From CAVUCH01 sp963697705 (GTDB lineage Bacteria > Acidobacteriota > Vicinamibacteria > Vicinamibacterales > JAENWD01), in NCBI GenBank assembly GCA_963697705.1, contig CAVOPA010000015.1, forward strand, positions 122,785 through 186,784: a stretch of 64,000 nucleotides of DNA. The letters run 5' to 3'. Positions 56,526 to 64,000 of the stretch are shown here, piece by piece. Within the stretch, counting starts at the first letter, position 1. Each line of letters starts with the position of its first letter. The position numbers and the translations under genes were made by a program. The notes below the pieces were generated by a model, which had not been told where the DNA came from, searched no databases, and saw only the letters and a program-made list of their open reading frames with translations.

Positions 56526-56996
56526 GTGCTGGGAGTTGGCCCTCGGGCACTCGCTGTCGGCTGGTTCGTCGTCGTGGTCGCCATCGGCAGGGCGGGGACC
56601 GCACAGACCGTGCCCGGCCCCCATGAGAACACTATCAAGCGGGCGCTGCAGCTGCTGCCCAAACAGCCAGCAAGGATTCTCGTCATCGATGCCGCGCAGG
56701 CACCCCGGGCCGTCGACGGTCACGGTCGGAGGGTCGAAGCGTTCGTCAGGCACGGAGAGAACGTCGTGTACTTGATCGCCCAAGGCGTGACGCTGCGAGG
56801 CGCACAGAACGGGCCGGGCGTCTACGACTACGCGCTCGCAGCTCTCATCTGGCATGAGATGGCACACCTCGGCGGTTCGGATGAGCGCGACGCGCAGCGC
56901 CAAGAGGAGGACCTCTGGACGCAATACGTCGCTGGAGGCCTGGTAGACACCCGTCGCGGCCTGAACTATCTGGCGCTGCTGAAGAAGCGTCGTTGA
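56526..56996 (+). CDS. Small secreted putative zinc metallopeptidase (HEMAH)
   Basis: This is a 156-residue protein with a signal peptide (LAVGWFVVVVAIGRAGTAQ). The zincin motif is HEMAH in AALIWHEMAHLGGSDERDAQ, with a possible third ligand Glu in QRQEEDLWTQYV. The body is short for a peptidase, and the last residues are basic (LALLKKRR). I do not recognise the family. It is divergent from the CadC-like gene with only about 200 bp between starts. Confidence 0.65.
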   Translation: MLGVGPRALAVGWFVVVVAIGRAGTAQTVPGPHENTIKRALQLLPKQPARILVIDAAQAPRAVDGHGRRVEAFVRHGENVVYLIAQGVTLRGAQNGPGVYDYALAALIWHEMAHLGGSDERDAQRQEEDLWTQYVAGGLVDTRRGLNYLALLKKRR

Positions 56997-57118
56997 GCGT
57001 GCGGCGCTGATGTCTTCGACGCCCCGGGCCGCGAGTCCCGGACGCGAACTGCACAGGTGAGACCGCCTCGCGGCGTGATTGTCAACGGTGTTCCCGATGA
57101 CTCAGCCTCGGCGGTCAC

Positions 57119-57325
57119 TCATCGTGGCCTCGCTTTCGAGCACGTCGGCTCTCGCGTCCTCCGGCGCTCCGGGATCGCAAGCGGTTGGCCGCAATGATTG
57201 CACCGCAAGTAGAGGTGGTAGTCCGTGACCAGGAGAATGCTGAAGGCGGAAAGGTGGCAATTGCGGCAGACGAAATTCTTGAGAACGGTCCTACGATTCT
57301 GGGATTCCGGCGATTGAGAGGGCAT
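57119..57325 (-). CDS. Small zinc-ribbon protein
   Basis: This is a 68-residue protein. CRNCHLSAFSILLVTDYHLY followed by LRCNHCGQPL gives two CxxC pairs about 20 residues apart, the pattern of a zinc ribbon. The start ATG at 57325 has GAGAGG upstream. The function is unknown; it could bind nucleic acid. Confidence 0.55.
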   Translation of the reverse strand: MPSQSPESQNRRTVLKNFVCRNCHLSAFSILLVTDYHLYLRCNHCGQPLAIPERRRTREPTCSKARPR

Positions 57326-57359
57326 CAGGTGCCTCTCGGAAGAGCCTTTACCGCGCGGG

Positions 57360-57760
57360 GAGGGGGACGTATACCTCCGAAATATACGCCTTGGCCTGCG
57401 CGGGCGCAAGTGCGCTCGACGGCGTCAGGTCGGGCCATCGGGCCATTCGACCGAGACGCTTCCGGGGTTGCTGTTTACCTGCACGCCCGCGCCGCCCGGG
57501 CGTCTGGAAGGCGGCGATCGTCTCCGCCCTCAACAGTCCCGGCTTCAGCATCGCCGAGCCGAGTCGCACAAGTCCGTCGGCGTGGAGAGGAACGCGCCAG
57601 CGCTCGCCACACAGGAGTAATCAGGTCGACGCCAACCCCGTGCGCGACGCTGTTCGAGTCCGTCGGTTTCGGCGACGACAGTGGGCGTCATCGCGAGGGG
57701 CTCGAACACCTCGCGGAGCATGAAACAGGCAAAAGCCTCCCGCGTAGCGCGGATATTGAC
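57360..57760 (-). pseudogene. Serine hydrolase (class C beta-lactamase-like) remnant
   Basis: EAFACFMLREVFEPLAMTPT is followed by SAGAFLSTPTDL and, after a frame change, VRLGSAMLKPGLLRAETIAA with FQTP. This is the middle-to-C-terminal part of a beta-lactamase-family hydrolase. The SxxK part is missing and the frame is broken. Confidence 0.65.
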
Positions 57761-57780
57761 CTCTGTACTCACTTGATCGG

Positions 57781-58031
57781 GTACGGTTCCGGTTCCGGGT
57801 TCTGGGTTCCAGGTTGGGTTCCTCGTTCCTCGTTCGTTCCAGATTCCCCCGGGGTTTCAACGGTGCCTGGTTCCCTGGTTCCGAGCTCTAGGTTCGTCGC
57901 AGGCCGGATTAGAGCGACGGCGATCTTACGAACCCGGCACTTGGAACCGGAACCTGTGAACAGGGAACTTGGAACGAACCCGGAACCCGGAAGCCAACCT
58001 GGAACCCAGAACCCGGAACCCGGAACTGTAC
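57781..58031. repeat. Large inverted heptamer-repeat structure
   Basis: The left arm (from 57781) is built of GGTTCCG/GGTTCTG/GGTTCCA 7-bp units. The right arm (to 58031) is built of GAACCCG/GGAACCC units that are its reverse complement. The ends GTACGGTTCC and GGAACTGTAC match in inverted order. The whole region can fold into one long imperfect stem. No gene lies inside. Confidence 0.85.
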
Positions 58032-58146
58032 TCAACACAAATGAGTTCCGAGTCTAAGATGACCAGGCGCACAGTATTTTCGGCCATTCCACGACTACGG
58101 GACCGTAGCTACAGACAACCGATCGAGTAAGTGCGGTGGGAGGTCC

Positions 58147-58584
58147 TTAGGGCTTTTCGGGCAGCGGCTGCCAGAGCTCAATCTTGTTCCCATCCAGGTC
58201 GTAGATCCACGCAAAGCGACCGTAGGATTCATCCATTCGTTTGGCATCAATCTTTACTCCCTCCTGTTTCAGGCGGTCGAGCAAAGCATCCAGATCGTCC
58301 ACGATGTAGTTGATCATGAACGGTGCGTCGCTGGGATCGAAATAGTCAGTGGAGGAGGGAAAAACAGTCCAAACTGTGACGTGTTCCTTTTGCGGGTCGT
58401 CGTGTTCGCGCCACGGAAGCATCGCGCCGTCGCCTTTGTCAGCGAGCCCAAGATGCTTCGAATACCATTCGCGCATCTGATCACGATTAGCGGATTTGAA
58501 GAAGACCCCGCCGATTCCAAGGATGCGCCCGCGCTGCTCCATTTTGGCAGGCGGCTTCGACTTTTCAGGTTGCGGAGCTTGCAC
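58147..58584 (-). CDS. VOC/glyoxalase-family protein
   Basis: This is a 145-residue VOC-fold protein. ILGIGGVFFKSANRDQMREW, YSKHLGLADKG, FMINYIVDDLDALLDRLKQE and RFAWIYDLDGNKIELWQPLP give the beta-alpha-beta-beta-beta repeats and the conserved D-x-x-G-N-x-x-E-L-W end with the metal Glu. The substrate is unknown; the family includes glyoxalase and bleomycin-binding proteins. Codon use is less GC-rich than in neighbours, so transfer is possible. Confidence 0.88.
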   Translation of the reverse strand: MQAPQPEKSKPPAKMEQRGRILGIGGVFFKSANRDQMREWYSKHLGLADKGDGAMLPWREHDDPQKEHVTVWTVFPSSTDYFDPSDAPFMINYIVDDLDALLDRLKQEGVKIDAKRMDESYGRFAWIYDLDGNKIELWQPLPEKP

Positions 58585-58726
58585 TTCCTGTCCTCCTTTG
58601 AGCGGGCCGAGATGAGCAACAGCGAGCCGAGCACACCTGTGACGACCTGGGACCGGACAGCCGCCGGACGATGTTGATGGAGCCGCCCGGCGGTGTACGA
58701 CGGCGCACTGCTCGTGCGAGGAGCGT

Positions 58727-59128
58727 TTACGCGGGCATCTCCGAACCGATCGTCAGGACCAACCCGCTCGGGTCGGTGACCTCGAACGCACGGCTCTTCC
58801 ACTCAGTGTCGTGCGGCTCCGACTCGAGCGTGATCCCGGCGCTCTTGGCGCGCGCGGCAATCTCGTCGACGTTCTGGGTCGTCGCCAGGAACAGGCGCAC
58901 GCCGACGCCCTTCTTCCGGTCGCGCCCCTTCTTCCAATCGTCCTGGTTCAATCCAATCCGCGTCTTGCCGGCGCTCAGCATGACGCCGAGCAACGCACCG
59001 TTGTCTTCCCATCGTTCGCCGACTGTGAAGCCGAGCGCTTCGTAGAAGGCGATGCTCGTTTGCAAGTCATCCACGGTGAAGAGGGGAGTGACGCCGGTGA
59101 CCTGCAGGGCCTGTTGAGTTGTTGCCAC
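58727..59128 (-). CDS. VOC/glyoxalase-family protein
   Basis: This is a 133-residue protein. GTG at 59128 is chosen because GAGGAGG lies just upstream. TGVTPLFTVDDLQTSIAFYE and ALGFTVGERWEDNGALLGVM form the first repeat. DEIAARAKSAGITLESEPHD and AFEVTDPSGLVLTIGSEMP form the second. This is the glyoxalase/bleomycin-resistance fold. Its role is unknown. It may form a pair with the VOC gene 140 bp downstream on the same strand. Confidence 0.87.
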   Translation of the reverse strand: MATTQQALQVTGVTPLFTVDDLQTSIAFYEALGFTVGERWEDNGALLGVMLSAGKTRIGLNQDDWKKGRDRKKGVGVRLFLATTQNVDEIAARAKSAGITLESEPHDTEWKSRAFEVTDPSGLVLTIGSEMPA

Positions 59129-59323
59129 GATACGCCTCCTCGGTGCGATCGAACACTGCAATCCGCTCGTGCCGACGGAGTGACCTGGCCAGCGCGACGG
59201 TCGACCACACCGTCGCGCATCGTACCGATGTCTGCTGCGAACCTGCAAGCGCAGCCGTGCACCGCCACTTTTGAGCGGCGTAACCATGTAGACTTCGGAT
59301 CGCCTGGTCGCCCAGGAGGACCG

Positions 59324-60133
59324 ATGCTTCAACGAGCGCTCGTATTCGCTCTGATGCTGCCTACGGCCGGCGTGTGGTCATCACCACAAGCCGCGGCAGC
59401 ACGCTTCACGCAAGACCAATCAGCCTGGCAGAGAACCGAGACCGAGCATTTCGAAATCCACTACCTGCCGGCGCTCGCACGTGAACTCGAACGAGTCACC
59501 CGAAGCGCCGAGCGCGCGTACGACCGGATCAGCGGGCGATTGAACTTCATCCTCCCCACGAAAGTGCCGCTGGTCATGTTCGCACCCTCGGGGCCGATGA
59601 CCCAGGAAGAGGTCGTGGCCTATGCCACCAGCGACGAAGTCGCGCCGCAGCAACCACACCGAAGTCGCATCGTACTCCCACTCGGTCAAGGCGACACCGA
59701 GCTCGACCCACTGATGGTCCACGAGCTGACCCATCTCCTCGTCGGCGAAATCATCTTGCCGCAGAGTCCGGGAGATGGCGGCGTCCCGCGCTGGGTGCAC
59801 GAAGGAATCGCGAGCTACATGGCAGGCGGCTGGTCCGATGACCAGGAGCGCCTGATGCGCGACCTTGTCGCGGCGGGCAACGTCCCGGCGCTGTCGCAAC
59901 TGACCGGCGGCGGCGGATTCGCGAACCCGCGTCTGAACGACGCGCTCGGGCACGTCGCGTGCGACTACATCGAGAGCCGCTGGGGGCCCACCAGCATTCG
60001 TCGCTTCATCAACGCGCTCATCGTCCCGCGCGTGGACAAGACCTACTACGCCGTGTTCGATCTGACGCCGGCGGAATTCGACTCGGCGTTCCGGCACTAT
60101 GCGGAACGCCGATTCGGGGCAGTCGTTCGCTGA
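59324..60133 (+). CDS. Secreted MA-like gluzincin metallopeptidase
   Basis: This is a 269-residue protein with a signal peptide (ALVFALMLPTAGVWSSPQAA). The zinc motif is HELTH in LMVHELTHLLVGEI, with the downstream Glu in GGVPRWVHEGIASYMAGGW, the peptidase MA-like arrangement. DALGHVACDYIESRWGPTSI and the C-terminal FDSAFRHYAERRFG fit this group. The start at 59324 has AGGAGG 4 bp upstream. It probably degrades proteins outside the cell or serves the envelope. Confidence 0.88.
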   Translation: MLQRALVFALMLPTAGVWSSPQAAAARFTQDQSAWQRTETEHFEIHYLPALARELERVTRSAERAYDRISGRLNFILPTKVPLVMFAPSGPMTQEEVVAYATSDEVAPQQPHRSRIVLPLGQGDTELDPLMVHELTHLLVGEIILPQSPGDGGVPRWVHEGIASYMAGGWSDDQERLMRDLVAAGNVPALSQLTGGGGFANPRLNDALGHVACDYIESRWGPTSIRRFINALIVPRVDKTYYAVFDLTPAEFDSAFRHYAERRFGAVVR

Positions 60134-60277
60134 CATTTCGTCCAGCTCGCGAACGCGCGTCCCATTCGCCATTCGAGTGCCGGCAGGTGTATTCAGACAT
60201 CCGCTCGCAAGGCGACGATGGAATCGAGACGCGAAGCGCGGCGGGCAGGAAGATACGTCTGCCAGTTGCCCACCTTA

Positions 60278-62159
60278 CTATTCGCTTACGTCACGGGTTG
60301 GTCGCCCAGGATCGTTCCAGGCGCGGAAAATAGACGGCCTCAGTTTGCAAGCCGCTCGCTTATGGCTGCCAGCGTACGTGTCGCGTGCGCCAGCGTCTCG
60401 CGCATGACGCGCTTCGGCGAACTCGCGTTCGGCGGCCACGGCGGTTAAATATCGATCGAGCTCGCCGACAAGCTCCTTGCTCTTCGCATCCGCCGATTGA
60501 GCCGCCCGCTCTCGTACAAGCCGGATCTTCTCGAAATCGACGATCCCCTCGCGAAGCTTCTCGTAGCGGATGCTGCTGTGGCTTCCGGGATACACCAGGA
60601 ACGTATCGCCTGCCGGCCACAGCACGTGTCGCGCGTCGCGGACCGGATCTGCCGGCCATGCGTCGTACGCCCAGCGGAGGAAGCCGTGGTAGCCGCGCGC
60701 CGCCGCGTACCAGCCAAGCCAGCGGCCCTCGACCGGCGGAGAGAAGACGAACGTATTCGGCTTCGGTGGCGTGCAGCACACGTAGTAGGTGGACGTCGCG
60801 CCTCGGGCCGATCGCGCCTCGATGTCCGTCACGTCTGGCTCCTTGCCGTAGACGGAGGAGTAATCGTCCACCAGGCCGTCCAGTTCGCGATGCCAGTCGC
60901 CCGCGTAGGTGATCCTCCATTGCGGCGAATGCGCCTTGATCACCTTGATCGCAGCCAGCGTCTGCTCGAGCGGGTTCTCGTTGATGCCGAGATAGGTCTT
61001 GCCCAACCAGCCGTTGTGGTCGAGATGCCCCTTCAAATCGTCGAGAAAGGCATGCCACGCGCCCTTGAACGTGTCGGACTCCGGTGCCCACTTCTCGACG
61101 ACGAGGTTGCCCGTGCGTTGGTCCAGGTACCGGAAGCGATTTTCCCAGGGGAGCGGTGTGTAGATCGTGATCGCCTTGTTGATGCCCGCTTCCATCGCGA
61201 GCGTCACGTACTGCGTCGAATATGCGGTAGTCGAACGCCCAGGAGTCGTCTGTTCGCTTGATCCACTCGATCATCCCGCCTTCGGTCATGTAGGAATTGT
61301 CTGACCATGGAGAGTGGACCGCGTAGGTCGTGATGTAGTTGCCTCCTGCGTCCGCATAGAGCTTCAGGTGCTGCTTCAGGAGCGCCCGGTGCGCCTCGGA
61401 CCACGGCTGCAACTCGTAGTACCACGCAATCACCCAGGGGTTCTGCCACAGATCGAGCCTGAAGCTCCACGCCGATGGCGGCGGCAACTCCGCTGCCTGC
61501 ACCGTCACCTTCAGGCGGAGCTCCGTGCTCTGGGTTCGCGTCTTCACCGCCACCGTGCCCTCGTACGTTCCCGGCGCGGCCCCTGGCGGGATGTCGAGCG
61601 AGAGCCACACAGGCCTGACCGTTCGGCCCGGCAGGTCGAAACGATCCAACGCCTCGAGCCGGTCAGGGAGCAGCCACGCCTGCGTGCCTGCGGCGTCGCA
61701 GGTCGCATTGCTGGCGCCGGCCGGGTAATTCGAGAGCACGTAACGCACCATCTGCAGGCGGAGGCTCTCGCGAGAGAGCACGCGTCCCCTGCCGTCCGCA
61801 AGAACGCTCGTTTCCAGCCGCACCTGCTCCAAGGGGTCTCGTGACCAGACGAGGATGATGGCATTCAGCCGCTCGCCCCTCCAGCCAGTCCCTTCCCACC
61901 CCGTTGAGGCGCCACCGACAGCAGGCACTTCGCTCCTGAAGTAGATCTCGTCCGTCGATCCGAAGGCCGCGTGCAAGCCCGCGGTCTGCTCGGTCCACCG
62001 CTGTGGAGCCGTTGGCGCATCGTAGGCGAGCTCAGGCTCGAAGTGGGGACTGAGCACCGGGGTCCGCTCACGATCGACCTGACCGGGAAGGGCCTGGCCG
62101 GACGCGAATCCAAGAAAGCCATGGCACAAAGAGCAAATGAGAACGAATCGTCTCACCAT
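60278..62159 (-). CDS. DUF4091-type secreted glycoside-hydrolase-like protein (one frameshift)
   Basis: It starts at ATG 62159 with a signal peptide (FVLICSLCHGFLGFASGQA). The N-terminal beta domain (LETSVLADGRGRVLSRESLR, then TVRPVWLSLDIPPGAAPGTY) precedes an alpha/beta-barrel-like part (WNPWVIAWYYELQPW-like). One base is gained or lost near 61215. In the next frame ITIYTPLPWENRFRYLDQRT and WRITYAGDWHRELDG follow, then GYHGFLRWAYDAWPADPVRD, which resembles the DUF4091 region. About 620 residues result if joined. It is probably a polysaccharide-active enzyme. Confidence 0.78.
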
Positions 62160-62538
62160 TGCATGTGTCCCTCGAGCCTTACGATGCGCCTATTCTGCCT
62201 TTCAGGGAAGCAGTCGCCATCACGGGTGGGAACTTCGCCGGCGAGCTCGAGATGTTCCCGCTCAATTATAGAATTGCGAACAATGCTGCTTGAGGTTTGC
62301 GTAAGGTGCAGTTCATACGACGTCAGGAGCCCTGCCGTATTTTTGATAGTTGGTCTCTTCAGCGCGTCGGGCGAGTAGCGCGGACCTTCAGGTCTGCCCG
62401 CAACCCGAATTGCAGGGTGTCTAACTCGAGCAGTGACAGCAGAGTTACTCACATCGAAATTGTGAGTCATCAGTTTCCGAATCGGTGATCACACACATCC
62501 GTCGTCCTTATAATGACCGCTGGTGGGGAGGTAGGGTC
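62160..62538. other. Divergent intergenic region with REP-like hairpin
   Basis: About 380 bp lie between the DUF4091-type gene and the receptor gene. It holds their outward promoters and the hairpin at 62380-62397. No coding sequence is supported. Confidence 0.5.
62380..62397. repeat. REP-like hairpin with TTCA loop
   Basis: GCGGACC-TTCA-GGTCTGC has a G-T pair in the stem. It has the same loop and stem size as 8934-8951 and 47052-47069. Confidence 0.55.
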
Positions 62539-64000
62539 ATGAGGTGTTCACGTTCGTCCGTGGCCTCGCGATTCGTAATGTGGCTCGTGCTCGCGCTGTT
62601 TGTCGGAACGGCAACAGTCGCCGTCGGGCAGGTCACTTCGGGATCGATCAACGGCACTGTCAGAGACAGTACCGGCGCCGTCATTCCACACGCCACAGTC
62701 ACCGTGGCCAACCCGTCGACAGGCGTCGCACGCACGGTGACCACGAACGATACCGGTGACTTCATCGTGCCCAACCTTCCGCCTGGGGACTACACGATCA
62801 GGGTCGAGGCACAAGGCTTCAAAGCCTTGGAGAAGTCGGATGTGCGCCTGAGCGCCACCGATCGACTCAATGCGGGCGCCTTCGAGCTGGAGTTGGGCGG
62901 CACGGCGGAAGTCGTGAACGTCACGGCGGGCGCCGGCGAGCTGCAGCTGCAAGCCAACTCGGGTGAGCGCTCGGATCTGATCACCGGCAACCAGTTGAAC
63001 AACCTGGCGCTGAACGGCGGCAACATCCTCGATTTTGTCAAGGTCGTGCCGGGGATCGTCAGCTCCTTCGACTGCGCAGTCACCGGCACCGGCGGCATCG
63101 ATGCCTTCAACGTCAACGGCACACGCGCCAATCAACACGAGTTCACGATTGACGGGTCCTCGAACGTCGATACCGGCAACAACGGCGGCACGCACGTCAC
63201 GCTGAATCCTGACGCCGTTGCGGAGATGAAGATCCTGACCTCGAACTACCAGGCCGAGTTCGGCAAGGCGGGCGGCGGACAGCTCGTCGTCACCACCAAG
63301 AGCGGCTCGCGCGACTTCCACGGCAGCGGCCGCTACTTCGCGAGAAACGAAGCGCTGAACGCGAACAGCTGGTTTGCGAATCAGGACGGGACCGAGAAGC
63401 CCGAATACCGCTACAACTACTTTGGCTACGATGTCGGGGGACCGGTGCTGATTCCCAAGACCGGATTCAACAGCACCCGTGACAAGCTGTTCTTCTTCTG
63501 GGGCCAGGAATACTATCGCCAGCGCGTGCCGGGTGGGCTGGATCAGTTCCGGGTGCCGACCGCGGCGGAGCGGACGGGCGATTTCTCGCAGACCGCCGAC
63601 GGCAACGGCAATCCGCTGGTCATCTACAACCCGGCCACCGGCCAGCCCTTTCCCGGCAACCGGATCGATCGGAATGCGCTGCCGCGCAGCAGTCGGTATT
63701 CGATGAGGTGTCGAAGATTCTCAACCTGTACAGCCTGCCGAACGTCGCCGAGAACAACGCGTACAACTTCTCGTCGCAGTTGTCCTGATGACAACCGATT
63801 CGCCAAGACATCCTGCGGCTCGACTACCAGATCAACGCCAGCAACCGCTTCTTCGGCGGCGGATTCAGATGACCCGAGTTCGAGAGTCCGATGCAGAATT
63901 GGAATCTGACCTGCATGGGCGGTGCCGCAGTTTCCCGGCTGGATTGCACCGGCGCCCGCCTTAACCCCGCGTCGAATCTGGTCACCACGATCTCGCCGAC
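62539..64000 (+). CDS. Oar-type TonB-dependent receptor, partial and frameshifted
   Basis: It starts at ATG 62539 (GGGGAGG upstream) with a signal peptide (FVMWLVLALFVGTATVAVGQ). The carboxypeptidase-regulatory-like domain (INGTVRDSTGAVIPHATVTV, then NLPPGDYTIRVEAQGFKALE) and the plug (GNILDFVKVVPGIVSS, NVNGTRANQHEFTIDGSSN) follow. The first barrel part has DFHGSGRYFARNEALNANSW. Near 63680 the frame is lost. QSVFDEVSKILNLYSLPNVA, DILRLDYQINASNRFFGGGF and PMQNWNLTCMGG continue it in other frames with a stop between, up to the window edge. Its 3' end is outside the window. Confidence 0.85.

Overview
The window looks like a soil-type Acidobacteriota chromosome, most likely class Vicinamibacteria. 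This is inferred from gene content, not from a marker gene. Supporting signs are high GC, Oar-type TonB receptors with an N-terminal carboxypeptidase-regulatory domain, several Ser/Thr kinases fused to TolB-like PD40 propellers, a CadC-like HTH-PD40 regulator, ECF sigma-kinase pairs, and many secreted metallopeptidases and serine hydrolases. Most of the window is accessory DNA with many broken genes.

Layout. 1-7375 is core-like: a TPR protein cut by the window edge, a PIG-L deacetylase, an OsmC protein, the cydAB quinol oxidase operon, an IS481-type transposase relic, tadA and tRNA-Ser(CGA). The last 27 bp of that tRNA recur exactly at 19945-19971 and with one mismatch at 24450-24476. They bracket two tandem decayed integrative elements. 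The first (7376-19971) carries relics, a Ser/Thr kinase-PD40 protein, a secreted protein, a primase-helicase-nuclease protein of the TOTE conflict type (one frameshift) and a UPF0175/PIN toxin-antitoxin pair. The second (19972-24476) starts with an integrase relic and carries DUF4342, an F420/NADP oxidoreductase-like protein and a DsbD-like/redoxin pair.

24477-30773 holds an LCAT-like lipase, a frameshifted M48 peptidase, and a frameshifted ECF sigma gene overlapping a multiply frameshifted kinase-PD40 gene. 31148-32785 is a PIN relic and a serine hydrolase-TPR protein. 33048-41139 is the most striking locus: an ECF sigma factor and a Ser/Thr kinase-DUF4384 gene point left. Divergent from them is a tight three-gene row: a clostripain-like (C11) caspase homologue, a small protein with five GREPGR repeats, and a TPR-CHAT protease. 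Two caspase-clan proteases with a kinase and a dedicated sigma factor suggest a regulated conflict or cell-death module.

41431-44937 holds fragments, a secreted protein whose 5' part is copied in inverted orientation downstream, a TIR-membrane-discoidin protein and two response regulators. 45160-52601 is a sensory/uptake cluster: histidine kinase, Oar-type receptor, AraC-type regulator and sigma-54 activator. The right part (52838-64000) has a truncated sugar-nucleotide dehydrogenase facing a truncated anti-sigma-like tail, a CadC-PD40 regulator, small metallopeptidases, two VOC proteins, a frameshifted DUF4091-type hydrolase and the start of another Oar-type receptor.

Two intergenic repeat types recur. 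One is tandem arrays with an exact 7-bp period but different units; some are paired as inverted arms. The other is REP-like hairpins with a TTCA loop. Many single-base frameshifts occur, mostly in accessory genes. Reads would be needed to tell real decay from assembly error.
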